From Mycolicibacterium helvum (lineage in GTDB: Bacteria; Actinomycetota; Actinomycetes; Mycobacteriales; Mycobacteriaceae), in contig NZ_AP022596.1 of assembly GCF_010731895.1 (NCBI RefSeq), forward strand, positions 5,828,001 to 5,892,000: a stretch of DNA of 64,000 nt. The letters run 5' to 3'. The notes beneath the pieces are model-generated. The model was not told the origin of the DNA, ran no database searches, and saw only the letters and a program-made list of their open reading frames with translations. The position numbers and the translations under genes were made by a program. Positions 32,423 through 41,041 of this stretch are shown here, piece after piece. How positions within the stretch are numbered: the first letter of the stretch is position 1; each line of letters begins with the position of its first letter.

Positions 32423-33367
32423 CTATGCCTGGGCCTCGAGATCGTCCCCGTCGTCTTCGACTGGCAGATCCCTGCGGGTTTTGAGGCGGTACATCACCAG
32501 ATCGGTGGGTACCCCGGATGCCCGCGGAGCGAACACCTGGCGCCTGATCCGCTTGACCGTGACTCCGAGCGATTCGAGATCGTCGGGCTCGATCAGCTCC
32601 AACGTCTTCTCCGAGACGATTAGTCCGCCGCGGGTGGCGCGGTCCATCACCCGGGCGGTGATGTTGACATCGACGCCGAGCCAATCCGATCCGATGCGCT
32701 GCGGGCGACCGGTGTGGACACCGGCGCGCATCCGCGGCGTATACCCGTCGACCTCGACCGTTCTGACCGCGTCGCGGGCGGCCATGGTGGCCCGCACCGC
32801 GGTGACCGGGTCGGTGAAGACCGCCATAATGCCGTCGCCCATGCGTTTGACGATGTGTCCGCCCGCGTCGAGCAGCGGAGGCTCGACGACTTGGGCGACG
32901 CGGCGCAGCAGACGCAACGTGGCGTCGTCGCCGGCGGCGAGCGACCAACTGGAGAACCCGACGAGGTCGGTGAAGACCAGCGTCACCTCTCGGTCGCGCG
33001 GCCGTCCGGAGACGCGTTCGGTGAGCGCCTGCCAGAGCTGAAGTGTGGCCAAGCTCACCTCGCGGGTGGCCGCTTCCCGGTCGCGCAGCAACCGGTCGGC
33101 GACTCGCGCGGCCGCGCGGGCACCGCCATCGCCGGCGGCCGAGAGCGGGTCACCGAAGTCGGGGTCGCCGGGCAGCATGCGGCGGGCACGACGAACCAGG
33201 GCGATGATGCCCGGATTGTGGTTGGTGTTGTGCCACCACGCCGCGGGCCCTCGCCCGGGTTGGTTGACGTCAACGAGGGAATCGGGTTGATCGTCGAACG
33301 GCTCGACGTCCACGAGATCCAGCCTAGGGAAAGGATTTCGGGCGAGCCAACTGTGTGACGCGGCCAA
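32423..33367 (-). CDS. Class III adenylate cyclase (Rv1647-like)
   Basis: A 314-aa cytosolic cyclase with an N-terminal region of about 125 residues of unknown role and a catalytic domain at about 125-290. All six key class III residues can be placed: metal-binding D134 (FTDLVGFSS) and D178 (MGDG), adenine-selecting K174 and D228, and the transition-state pair N235 and R239. It should therefore make cAMP as a homodimer. From memory, the M. tuberculosis orthologue is active. The start is a TTG at 33367; a later start is possible. Confidence 0.88.
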   Translation of the reverse strand: MAASHSWLARNPFPRLDLVDVEPFDDQPDSLVDVNQPGRGPAAWWHNTNHNPGIIALVRRARRMLPGDPDFGDPLSAAGDGGARAAARVADRLLRDREAATREVSLATLQLWQALTERVSGRPRDREVTLVFTDLVGFSSWSLAAGDDATLRLLRRVAQVVEPPLLDAGGHIVKRMGDGIMAVFTDPVTAVRATMAARDAVRTVEVDGYTPRMRAGVHTGRPQRIGSDWLGVDVNITARVMDRATRGGLIVSEKTLELIEPDDLESLGVTVKRIRRQVFAPRASGVPTDLVMYRLKTRRDLPVEDDGDDLEAQA

Positions 33368-33446
33368 CGTATCGCTACGCCAAACGTGTGGTCACAGCTT
33401 CGTCGCCGACATGGACAACGGGTGTTGTCAGACCTATCGTGATCCG

Positions 33447-34475
33447 ATGAGGTCAACGACGACCGCTCACCCCGCCACACCGACCCCGCTCGGGCCGGAC
33501 TCGCTGACCTGGAAATACTTCGGCGACCTGCGCACCGGGATGCTCGGGGTGTGGATCGGGTCGCTGCAGAACATGTATCCGCAGCTGGGCGCCGGAGTGC
33601 AAGATCATTCGATCCTGCTGCGTGAACCACTCCAGCGGGTCGCGCGCTCGGTCTACCCGATCATGGGCGTGGTCTATGACGGCGAGCGCGCCCGGCAAAC
33701 CGGTGAGCAGATCAAGGGATTCCACAAAGGGATCAAGGGCGTGGACAGCGCGGGACGGCGCTATCACGCGCTCGATCCTGAGACGTTCTACTGGGCGCAC
33801 GCCACCTTCTTCATGCTGATCCTGAAGGTGGCCGAGTACTTCTGCGGCGGGCTGACCGAGGCCGAGAAGCGCCAGCTCTTCGACGAGCACGTGCAGTGGT
33901 ACGCCATGTACGGGATGAGCATGAAGCCGGTGCCCGACACGTGGGAGGAATTCTGCGAGTACTGGGAGCGAGTGTGTCGCGACGAGCTGGAGATCAACAA
34001 GGCGACGCTGGAGATCTTCGACATCCGGATCCCGAAGCCCAAGTTCGTGCTGATGCCGACGCCGGTGTGGGACCAGTTGTTCAAGCCGATGGTGGCCGGG
34101 CAACGCTGGATAGCTGCCGGCCTGTTCGATCCAGCGGTGCGCGAGCGGGCCGGGATGCGCTGGACCCCCGGTGACGAGGTCGCGCTGCGGCTATTCGGCA
34201 AGGCCGTCGAGTTGGCGTTCTGGGCGGTACCCGACGAGATCCGGCTGCACCCGCGGGCGTTGTCGGCCTATCGACGGGCCGCCGGGCAGATCCCGGCCGA
34301 CGCTCCACTGGTCGAGGCACCCGGTTTCACGGCACCCCCTAAAGACCGCCGTGGCATGCCCATGCACTATGTCCCTCGACACAAGAGCCTCGTCGCCCGT
34401 GCGGGGTCGCTGGTCCACACAACGTTCTCACTTGCCGGTTTGCGGCCCGCCCGAGGACGTACCGCCGCCGCCTGA
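33447..34475 (+). CDS. MpaB/DUF2236-family oxygenase-like protein (Rv1645c-like)
   Basis: A 342-aa protein of the DUF2236 family, related to latex-clearing protein Lcp and fungal MpaB, which bind haem and cleave C=C bonds. Family-type features include the start TWKYFGDLRTGMLGVWIGSLQNMYPQLGAGV (residues ~17-47), the mid-region YWAHATFF and a basic C-terminus. The real substrate is unknown. ATG 33447 is chosen over an upstream one with unlike composition. It is 12 bp upstream of the acyl-CoA dehydrogenase gene. It marks the left border of the accessory block. Confidence 0.8.
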   Translation: MRSTTTAHPATPTPLGPDSLTWKYFGDLRTGMLGVWIGSLQNMYPQLGAGVQDHSILLREPLQRVARSVYPIMGVVYDGERARQTGEQIKGFHKGIKGVDSAGRRYHALDPETFYWAHATFFMLILKVAEYFCGGLTEAEKRQLFDEHVQWYAMYGMSMKPVPDTWEEFCEYWERVCRDELEINKATLEIFDIRIPKPKFVLMPTPVWDQLFKPMVAGQRWIAAGLFDPAVRERAGMRWTPGDEVALRLFGKAVELAFWAVPDEIRLHPRALSAYRRAAGQIPADAPLVEAPGFTAPPKDRRGMPMHYVPRHKSLVARAGSLVHTTFSLAGLRPARGRTAAA

Positions 34476-34487
34476 ACCGGAGAATCC

Positions 34488-35726
34488 ATGATCGAATGGT
34501 CCGACGTCGATATTGCCGTGCGCGACGCAGTCCGCGAGTTCGTCGACAAAGAGGTGCGCCCGTATATCGACGATCTCGAGAGCGGCGATATGGAGCCCTA
34601 CCCCATCGTCCGGAAGCTGTTCTCCACCTTCGGCATTGACGAGATGGCCAGGGAGTCGCTGTCCAAGCGGCTGGATCGGATGCGGGCCGGCACGGAGAAG
34701 AAGTCCAGCGGTGGCGGCGGCATGTTCGGCGACGGTGGTTCGGCCGGAATGGGTTTCGTTCTGATCAGTGAGCTGTGCCGGGTGAGCATGGGGCTGGTCA
34801 CCGGGATGGGTGTGAGCCTGGGGCTGACGGTACCCACCATCCAGAGCCGCGGCACGCTGGCCCAGCAGGAGCGCTGGCTGCCCGAACTGGTGACGTACGA
34901 GAAGATCGGCGCGTGGGCGATCACCGAGCCGGATTCGGGTTCGGATGCGTTCGGCGGCATGAAGTCCTATGTCGTCCGGGACGGAGACGACTACATCCTC
35001 AACGGGCAGAAAACGTTCATCACCAACGGGCCCGACGCCGACGTCGTCGTGGTGTACGCCAAGTTGGACGAGGGTGATCCCTCGATCGACAAGCGCGACC
35101 GCAAGGTCCTGACGTTCGTGCTGGATCGCGGGATGGAAGGCTTCGTTCAGGCCAAGCCGTTCCGCAAGATGGGAATTCACAGTTCGCGCACCGGCGAGCT
35201 GTTCTTCAACAACGTCCGCCTGGGCCGGGATCGGCTACTGGGCGAGACTGAGAACAACTCCTCCGGCGACGGCCGGGACAGCGCCAGATCGAGTTTCGCC
35301 GCGGAGCGCATCGGTGTGGTGTCGATGGCGCTCGGGGTGATCGAGGAATGCTTGCGGCTGTGTACGGATTACGCCAAGACACGCACGTTGTGGGGCAAGG
35401 AGATCGGGCAGTTCCAGTTGATCCAGCTCAAGCTGGCCAACATGGAGGTGGCCCGGATGAATGTGCGCAACATGCTGTTCCGGGTGATCGAATGCGGGCA
35501 GACGGGTACACCGATCTCGCTGTCCGAGGCGTCGGCGATGAAGTACTACTGCTCGCAGGCGGCGACCGACGTGGCCATGGAGGCGATCCAACTGTTCGGC
35601 GGTAACGGGTATATGACCGAGTACCGAGTGGAACAGCTTGCCCGAGATGCCAAGTCGTTGATGATCTACGCCGGCAGCAACGAGGTGCAGATCACGCATG
35701 TGGCCAAGGGGCTGCTCAGCGGCTGA
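34488..35726 (+). CDS. Acyl-CoA dehydrogenase family flavoprotein
   Basis: A 412-aa acyl-CoA dehydrogenase-type enzyme with the FAD/substrate motifs WAITEPDSGSDA (about 143-154) and the C-terminal QLFGGNGYMTEYRVEQLARDAK. The catalytic Glu found near the C-terminus in most members is replaced: the motif reads IYAGSNE with Ala395. A Glu in helix G (E273, in AAERIG) may serve as base, as in isovaleryl- and long-chain enzymes. It contains a Gly/Ser-rich insertion near residues 72-85. The substrate is not known. Confidence 0.88.
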   Translation: MIEWSDVDIAVRDAVREFVDKEVRPYIDDLESGDMEPYPIVRKLFSTFGIDEMARESLSKRLDRMRAGTEKKSSGGGGMFGDGGSAGMGFVLISELCRVSMGLVTGMGVSLGLTVPTIQSRGTLAQQERWLPELVTYEKIGAWAITEPDSGSDAFGGMKSYVVRDGDDYILNGQKTFITNGPDADVVVVYAKLDEGDPSIDKRDRKVLTFVLDRGMEGFVQAKPFRKMGIHSSRTGELFFNNVRLGRDRLLGETENNSSGDGRDSARSSFAAERIGVVSMALGVIEECLRLCTDYAKTRTLWGKEIGQFQLIQLKLANMEVARMNVRNMLFRVIECGQTGTPISLSEASAMKYYCSQAATDVAMEAIQLFGGNGYMTEYRVEQLARDAKSLMIYAGSNEVQITHVAKGLLSG

Positions 35727-36078
35727 GCTCTCGGGTGAGGATCTCACCCGGCCCACAGGGTTGATGCCCGCCTTCGAGCGACAACTCGCGAGCTACTGCC
35801 CGTAGTGCGGCGACACGCTGACTAATCCGGTGCTCGGTGCCGCGAGGGATACCGAGCGTCGCCGCATATCGCCCGCGGCCTCGGCGGCGGACTCGGTCCC
35901 TGCCGATCTCCCATCGGAGGGCATCCGAAATCGTTTTGGACGGCCGACCCGCCACCGCGAACCCCCAGCCGTCGATCGCCGTGACGAGGCCGGCAACGGT
36001 TGTCGGGCCGTTGAGTTGCAGGTAGCGGGTCAATACGTAGCGGAGTTCGGTTCCCCGCAAGACCAGCGAGTTACTCAT
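35716..36078 (-). CDS. Small winged-helix-like protein of unknown function
   Basis: A 120-aa protein with a helical N-terminal half (LRYVLTRYLQLNGPTTVAGLV) and a basic patch (RDRVRRRGRGRYA) that looks like the wing of a winged-helix DNA-binding fold. No family is recognised with certainty. Its 3' end overlaps the acyl-CoA dehydrogenase gene by 11 bp, and its start is about 60 bp downstream of the molybdenum hydroxylase operon on the same strand. It might be an extra regulator of that operon. Confidence 0.6.
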   Translation of the reverse strand: MSNSLVLRGTELRYVLTRYLQLNGPTTVAGLVTAIDGWGFAVAGRPSKTISDALRWEIGRDRVRRRGRGRYAATLGIPRGTEHRISQRVAALRAVARELSLEGGHQPCGPGEILTRELSR

Positions 36079-36139
36079 ACCGACAACGTCGCACAACCCA
36101 CTGACACGGCATTTTGTCGCTGAGAGGCGGGCACCAACC

Positions 36140-37141
36140 CTAGTTGTCCCCAGAGCCGCTGGCGGCCAGAGCACGCGCCAGTGCACGGTGTACCGCCGCG
36201 CGCCCGAGCTGGACCTTGAAGGCGTTCTGACTCAGGGGGCGAGCTTCCGCCATCGCCCGCTGTGCCGCCGAGCGCAACACCGAGTCGTTGGGTCGGCTGC
36301 CGATCAGAACCCGCTCTGCAGCCGACACCCGCCACGGTTTGGCTGCCACCCCGCCCAGGGCCACCGACGCTGACGCGATCACGTCGTCGACTACCTCGAT
36401 TCCCACCGCCGCGGACACCAATGCGAAGGCGTAGCTGTGCCGATCGCGCAGCTTGAGGTACCACGAGTGCGCCGCAAACGGTGACTGTGGCAGCTCGACA
36501 GCGATGATGAGCTCCGCTGGTTTCAGGCAGTTTTCGAGATGCGGAGTGTCGCCGGGCAGGGCGAAGAACTCGGCAATCGGGATTGATCGCGGCCCGTCGG
36601 GGCCCTGGAGGTGGACGACCGCGTCGAGAATCGTCAGGGCCACCGCCATGTCGGACGGGTTGGTGGCCACACAGTGCTCGCTGGCGCCGAAGAGCGCGTG
36701 CTCGCGGTTGAACCCGTCACGTGCAGCGCATCCCGAACCGGGCACGCGTTTGTTGCAATGGTCGAATTCGGTCTGCATGAAGTAGGGGCACCGGGTCCGC
36801 TGCATGAGGTTGCCACCGACGGTGGCCATGTTGCGCAGCTGGGTGGTGGCACCGCTGAGGATCGCCTGCGAAAGCACCGGGTACTGGGCGCGGATCAGCG
36901 GATGGTTGGCCAGCGCGCTGTTGGTAACACCCGCACCGATGTGTACACCCCCCGAGGCGGTGGTGGTCACCGCCGTGAGGCCGAGGCGGCCGATGTCGAC
37001 CAGCGCAGGCGGTTGGGCGACACCGTTTTTCATCAGGTCGACGAGGTTGGTACCACCGGCCAGGTAGGCGCCGCCGGTGTCGGCGACTGATCGGATGGCG
37101 TCGTCCACCGAACCCGCGTGCTGGAAGGCGAACGTCTTCAC
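36140..37141 (-). CDS. Molybdenum hydroxylase FAD subunit with extra Fe-S cluster loop (PaoB/YagS-like)
   Basis: The FAD-binding medium subunit (333 aa) of a xanthine-oxidase-family enzyme: FAD motifs AGGTNLVDLMKNG (about 28-40) and ATVGGNLMQRTRC (about 105-117). Between about 117 and 160 there is an insertion with four Cys (in RCPYF, HCNKR, SGCAA and EHCVA). This is the arrangement that binds a [4Fe-4S] cluster in PaoB and in 4-hydroxybenzoyl-CoA reductase. Starts with GTG in a GTGA overlap with the 2Fe-2S subunit gene. Last gene of the catabolic operon. Confidence 0.9.
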   Translation of the reverse strand: MKTFAFQHAGSVDDAIRSVADTGGAYLAGGTNLVDLMKNGVAQPPALVDIGRLGLTAVTTTASGGVHIGAGVTNSALANHPLIRAQYPVLSQAILSGATTQLRNMATVGGNLMQRTRCPYFMQTEFDHCNKRVPGSGCAARDGFNREHALFGASEHCVATNPSDMAVALTILDAVVHLQGPDGPRSIPIAEFFALPGDTPHLENCLKPAELIIAVELPQSPFAAHSWYLKLRDRHSYAFALVSAAVGIEVVDDVIASASVALGGVAAKPWRVSAAERVLIGSRPNDSVLRSAAQRAMAEARPLSQNAFKVQLGRAAVHRALARALAASGSGDN

Positions 37142-37683
37142 CGTGCCGTCGTCTTCCCCGCCGCGGCGATCGCATCCACCATGTTGGAGTACGCACCGCA
37201 CCGGCAGACGTTGCCGGCCATCCGTTCCCGGATCTCGGCTTCGGTCAGCGCTGGGCAGCCGTCGCGCAGAGCGTGACGGTCACCGTCGAACGACGCAGCG
37301 GACAGGTCGCCGCGAGAGTGCTCGCGCAGCATCGCATGCGCAGACGAGATCTGACCCGGCGTGCAGTAGCCGCATTGAAAAGCATCGTGCTCCAGAAACG
37401 CTTCCTGTACGGGGTCGAGATCGTCACCGGCAGCGAGCCCCTCGATGGTCGTCACCGCTGCGCCGTCGATCGACACGGCCAAGGTCAGGCAGCTGAGGAT
37501 CCGTTCGCCGTCAAGGGCAACGGTGCATGCTCCGCACAACCCGTGATCGCAGCCTTTCTTGGTGCCTGTCAACCCGATTCGTTCGCGCAGGAGGTCCAGC
37601 AGCGTGGTCCGGACGTCGACGCTCATCCGGTGAGGCGATCCGTTGATCCGCAACTCGATGCGGTGTTCGGGATGCGTGTCCAT
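37138..37683 (-). CDS. Molybdenum hydroxylase 2Fe-2S subunit (PaoA/YagT-like)
   Basis: The small subunit (181 aa) with two [2Fe-2S] clusters. The plant-ferredoxin type is C-x4-C-x2-C (CDHGLCGAC, closed by the later Cys in LSCLTL), and the second is CGYCTPG with CRCGAY. It passes electrons from the molybdenum centre to FAD. No Tat signal peptide is seen, so the enzyme should be cytoplasmic, unlike E. coli PaoA. Coupled to both neighbours by one- or four-base overlaps. Confidence 0.93.
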   Translation of the reverse strand: MDTHPEHRIELRINGSPHRMSVDVRTTLLDLLRERIGLTGTKKGCDHGLCGACTVALDGERILSCLTLAVSIDGAAVTTIEGLAAGDDLDPVQEAFLEHDAFQCGYCTPGQISSAHAMLREHSRGDLSAASFDGDRHALRDGCPALTEAEIRERMAGNVCRCGAYSNMVDAIAAAGKTTAR

Positions 37684-39956
37684 CAGTCCTCCGGGTTCAT
37701 CAGCTGCTCGACGGTGATCGGCAGGTCTCGCAGCCTGCGGCCGGTGGCGTGGAAGACCGCATTGGCGACTGCGGCGGCGACACCGCACGCGCCGATCTCG
37801 CCGATCCCCCGAGCACCGATCGGGTCCAGGTCGAAGTCGGGCACGTCGATGAAGGAGATGTCGAAATCGGGACGGTCGGCATGGGTGGGGACGTAGTACT
37901 CACCGATCATTTGCGCGGTGCGTGTGTCGTAGGGCACCTGCTCCAGCAGCGCCATGCCGACACCGAAAGTGATGCCGCCCATCACCTGATTGCGGGCCAG
38001 GTCCGGGTTGAGCACCCGCCCGCAGTCGATGACAGCCACCCAGCGGGTCACTGTCGCCCGGCCGATTTCCTCGTCGACTTCGACTTCGCAGAAATGCGCA
38101 CCGAACGACTGGGATGCGGTGCCGCGCGCCTGACCGCCGTCGACCGACAGGGTGAAGGTCAAGTCGTCCAGATAGCGCTGTCCTCCCCCGCGAATCAACT
38201 CGGCGACGGTCGCGCGGCGATCCGCGCTCACCACCTCGCCGCCGGTGACACCGAGTTCGTCGCGCGCGCAACCGTAGAAGGGTGTCGCCGGGTCGGCGCC
38301 GACCAGGGCGATCAATCGTCGTCGCCACTCCGACGCGGTGGCCAAGACCGCCGATCCCACCGTCGCAGTGGTTTGCGACGCTCCGCTGTAGGGCGCGTCG
38401 GGGAAGGAGGAATCACCGGAGTCGAAGGTGACCTGCGCCAGCGCCAAGCCGGTGGCATCGGCGGCGACCTGGCTCATGACGGTACGGACACCGGTGCCGA
38501 CTTCGTGTGTGGCCGAAGCGAATCGGGCCGAACCGTCGGCGGCAGTGGTCACGCTGCACGACGCCGGCATCCGCCTGCCCGGATAGGTTGCGGTGGCCAT
38601 CCCCCAGCCGATCTGCACCCCTCGATCTGACAGCGACCGCGGTGCCGCGGGCCTTTTCGCCCACCCGAACCGCTGCGCCCCGAGCGCGTAGCAGTCCAGC
38701 AGATGCTTGCCCGACCACGGTAGGCCGCTGGCCTGGTCGACGTCGGCATGGTTGCGGATACGCAGCTCCAACGGATCCACGCCCACTTCAACCGCCAATT
38801 CGTCGATCGCGGATTCCAGGGCGAACAGACCCGGCGCCTCCCCCGGCCCGCGCATGAAACACGGCGTGGCGGCGTTGATCCGCGCGACGCGGTGCGAGAC
38901 CACCAGCCGCGGCGACTGGTAGAGCATCCGGGTGGACAGGCCGGCCGGCTCGCAGAAGTGCGCCACCGTCGACGTTTCGGTGACGGTATGGTGCTCGATG
39001 CTGGCCAGTGTCCCGTCGTGTTCCGCGATCAGCGTGAGGTCCTGCCGGGTGCGGGGGCGGTGCCCCGTGGAGGAGAACATCTGGCTGCGGCTGAGCACCA
39101 GTTTGACCGGGCGGCCGATCTCCCGCGCGGCGACCGCGGATAACACCACGTGCATCCACAGAAAGCTCTTGGAGCCGAAGGCGCCGCCGACCAAAGGCGA
39201 GATCACCCGGACGTTCGACTCGGGCAGGCCCAGATACGCGGCCAGCGCCGCTCGTTCGCCGGTGATCCACCGGGTGGTGTCATGGATGGTGAGCAGCTCG
39301 CCCGCCCATTCGGCGATGGTCGCCGACAGCTCGATGGGATAGTGCGCGTTCTGCGGTGTCGTGTACCTCGCGGCGACCCGGATGGGTAGCTCCGGTTCCT
39401 CGCGCGGGCCGCGATGGTCCTGCAACTTCTCTTCGTCCAGCTTCACGAAGTGGTCGGGGAAATAACTTCCGTGCCGGATCTGGTGGCCGCTGTCGTCGAG
39501 TGGTGGCGGCGCGGCCAGCACCGCGTCGACACTGAGCTGCGGCGGCAAGATCTCGTAACGCAGGTCGAACATCTCCGCGGCGCGGGTGGCGTTCTCTGCC
39601 GAATCCGCGACGACGAGCGCCATGTGTTGTCCGACGTGCTGGACCGTCAGGTCGGACAGCGGCGGCCGCCGCTCCATCGGCAGATCGAATGTCATGTCCA
39701 CCGGAAGCGTCTGCAGTGGTGGGCAATTCAGCGGCGTCAGCACATGGACAACACCGGGAGCCGCGGCCGCACGGCGCGCACTGGTCCGCAGCGACTCGGT
39801 GGTCACCACCCCGTGTGGCACCTGCGATTGCACCACGGCCGCGTAGGCGAGGTCCCCGACGACGGTGTCCGCGGTGTACACGGCCCGACCCGTCACCTTG
39901 TCGCGGCCCTCCACCCGCGCCACCGGCTGCCCGACCTGCCGACCGCCATCGGTCAT
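37683..39956 (-). CDS. Molybdenum hydroxylase large subunit (PaoC/YagR-like)
   Basis: The molybdopterin-binding subunit (757 aa) of an aldehyde oxidase/xanthine dehydrogenase family enzyme. It has the GGAFGSK pterin loop, MRGPGEAPGLFALESAIDELA, and the catalytic glutamate in GARGIGEIGACG near the C-terminus. The three-gene set, the Cys-rich FAD subunit and this length group it with PaoABC-type enzymes, which oxidise aromatic aldehydes; other relatives hydroxylate N-heteroaromatic rings. The substrate here is not determined. The gene-order context (monooxygenase, decarboxylase-like enzyme) favours ring hydroxylation or aldehyde oxidation in a degradation pathway. Confidence 0.9.
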   Translation of the reverse strand: MTDGGRQVGQPVARVEGRDKVTGRAVYTADTVVGDLAYAAVVQSQVPHGVVTTESLRTSARRAAAAPGVVHVLTPLNCPPLQTLPVDMTFDLPMERRPPLSDLTVQHVGQHMALVVADSAENATRAAEMFDLRYEILPPQLSVDAVLAAPPPLDDSGHQIRHGSYFPDHFVKLDEEKLQDHRGPREEPELPIRVAARYTTPQNAHYPIELSATIAEWAGELLTIHDTTRWITGERAALAAYLGLPESNVRVISPLVGGAFGSKSFLWMHVVLSAVAAREIGRPVKLVLSRSQMFSSTGHRPRTRQDLTLIAEHDGTLASIEHHTVTETSTVAHFCEPAGLSTRMLYQSPRLVVSHRVARINAATPCFMRGPGEAPGLFALESAIDELAVEVGVDPLELRIRNHADVDQASGLPWSGKHLLDCYALGAQRFGWAKRPAAPRSLSDRGVQIGWGMATATYPGRRMPASCSVTTAADGSARFASATHEVGTGVRTVMSQVAADATGLALAQVTFDSGDSSFPDAPYSGASQTTATVGSAVLATASEWRRRLIALVGADPATPFYGCARDELGVTGGEVVSADRRATVAELIRGGGQRYLDDLTFTLSVDGGQARGTASQSFGAHFCEVEVDEEIGRATVTRWVAVIDCGRVLNPDLARNQVMGGITFGVGMALLEQVPYDTRTAQMIGEYYVPTHADRPDFDISFIDVPDFDLDPIGARGIGEIGACGVAAAVANAVFHATGRRLRDLPITVEQLMNPED

Positions 39957-41041
39957 GGGAACGCCCTGGTGTACTGCGGCGGGGGCGCGAGCGGGACACC
40001 GAGGCTGCCGGCGGCATGGCGGGCCCACATCGGATCACGCAGCAGCGTACGGGCCAGGAACACCGCGTCGGCTTGTCCATCGGCGATGATCGCCGCCGCC
40101 TGCTCGGGATCGGTGATCATTCCGACTGCGGCCGTGGGAATTTGGGCCTTATCACGGATCGCCTCGGAGAACCGAACCTGATAGCCGGGTCCGACCGGGA
40201 TCACCGCGTCGGGAACCAAGCCGCCGGTGGAGACGTCCAGCAGGTCGACGCCGAGCTCCTTGAGCCGGGCTGCCAGCACCACGGAATCGGCCAGCGTCCA
40301 CCCCGGCCGGGGATCGTCGGTGTCACCGGCGAGCCAGTCGGTCGCCGAGGCACGGAAGAACAGTGGCAGCTCGTCGGGCCACTGCCGGCGAACCGCCGCC
40401 ACCACCTCGAGTGCGAACCGCAGCCGATTCTCCAGGCTGCCGCCGTAGCGGTCGGTGCGGGTGTTGGACTGCGGGGACAGGAACTGGTGAATGAGATACC
40501 CGTGCGCGCCGTGCAATTCGAGCACCCGGAAACCCGCACCTGCCGCCCGCCGGGCTGCGTCGGCGAACGACCCGACGATCGATTCGATCTGGCTCAGCGC
40601 GAGCTCGGCCGGTGCGGGCAGCCGCCCGAACGAAATCGGGCTCGGGCCAACCGTGGGCCAGCTCTGGGGCTGTCGCGCTTCGTCGGGCCACGGCCGGCCG
40701 GTCGACCCCTTGCGCCCGGCATGGACGAGCTGAATCCCCGGCACCGCTCCCTGGCCGGAGATGAAGTCGGTGATACGCCGAAAGTTGTCGGCCTGAAGGT
40801 CATTCCACAGCCCGACGTCGTAGATGCTGCTACGCCCGACCGGATCGACCGCGGTCGCCTCCACCATGACCAGCGCCGCACCGCCCACCGCTCGCGAGCC
40901 GAGGTGCTGCACGTGCCAGTCAGTCGGCGAACCCATCTGCGGGCCGTCGGGAACCGCCGAGAACTGCATCATCGGCGACATCCAGACCCGGTGGGCGAAG
41001 GTGACCTCGCGCAGCGTCAGCGGTGCGAAAAGGCTGCTCAC
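39953..41041 (-). CDS. Old Yellow Enzyme-type NADH:flavin oxidoreductase
   Basis: A 362-aa FMN TIM-barrel ene-reductase of the YqjM (class III) type, with the substrate-activating His pair in ELHGAHGYLIHQF, QLVHAGRKGS and YGGSLENR. The residue that is a redox-tuning Cys in YqjM (in the PM-C-MY motif) is Met here (SPMMQF), so flavin properties may differ. It begins with GTG in a GTGA overlap with the amidohydrolase and ends in an ATGA overlap with the Mo subunit gene. It could reduce an unsaturated ring or ring-opened intermediate. Confidence 0.9.
   Translation of the reverse strand: MSSLFAPLTLREVTFAHRVWMSPMMQFSAVPDGPQMGSPTDWHVQHLGSRAVGGAALVMVEATAVDPVGRSSIYDVGLWNDLQADNFRRITDFISGQGAVPGIQLVHAGRKGSTGRPWPDEARQPQSWPTVGPSPISFGRLPAPAELALSQIESIVGSFADAARRAAGAGFRVLELHGAHGYLIHQFLSPQSNTRTDRYGGSLENRLRFALEVVAAVRRQWPDELPLFFRASATDWLAGDTDDPRPGWTLADSVVLAARLKELGVDLLDVSTGGLVPDAVIPVGPGYQVRFSEAIRDKAQIPTAAVGMITDPEQAAAIIADGQADAVFLARTLLRDPMWARHAAGSLGVPLAPPPQYTRAFP

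Noticed and set aside
36140..39956. Xanthine dehydrogenase for purine breakdown
   Set aside because: The Cys-rich FAD subunit and neighbours fit PaoABC-type or ring hydroxylases; no urate oxidase, allantoinase or other purine genes are nearby, although the regulator is of PucR type.
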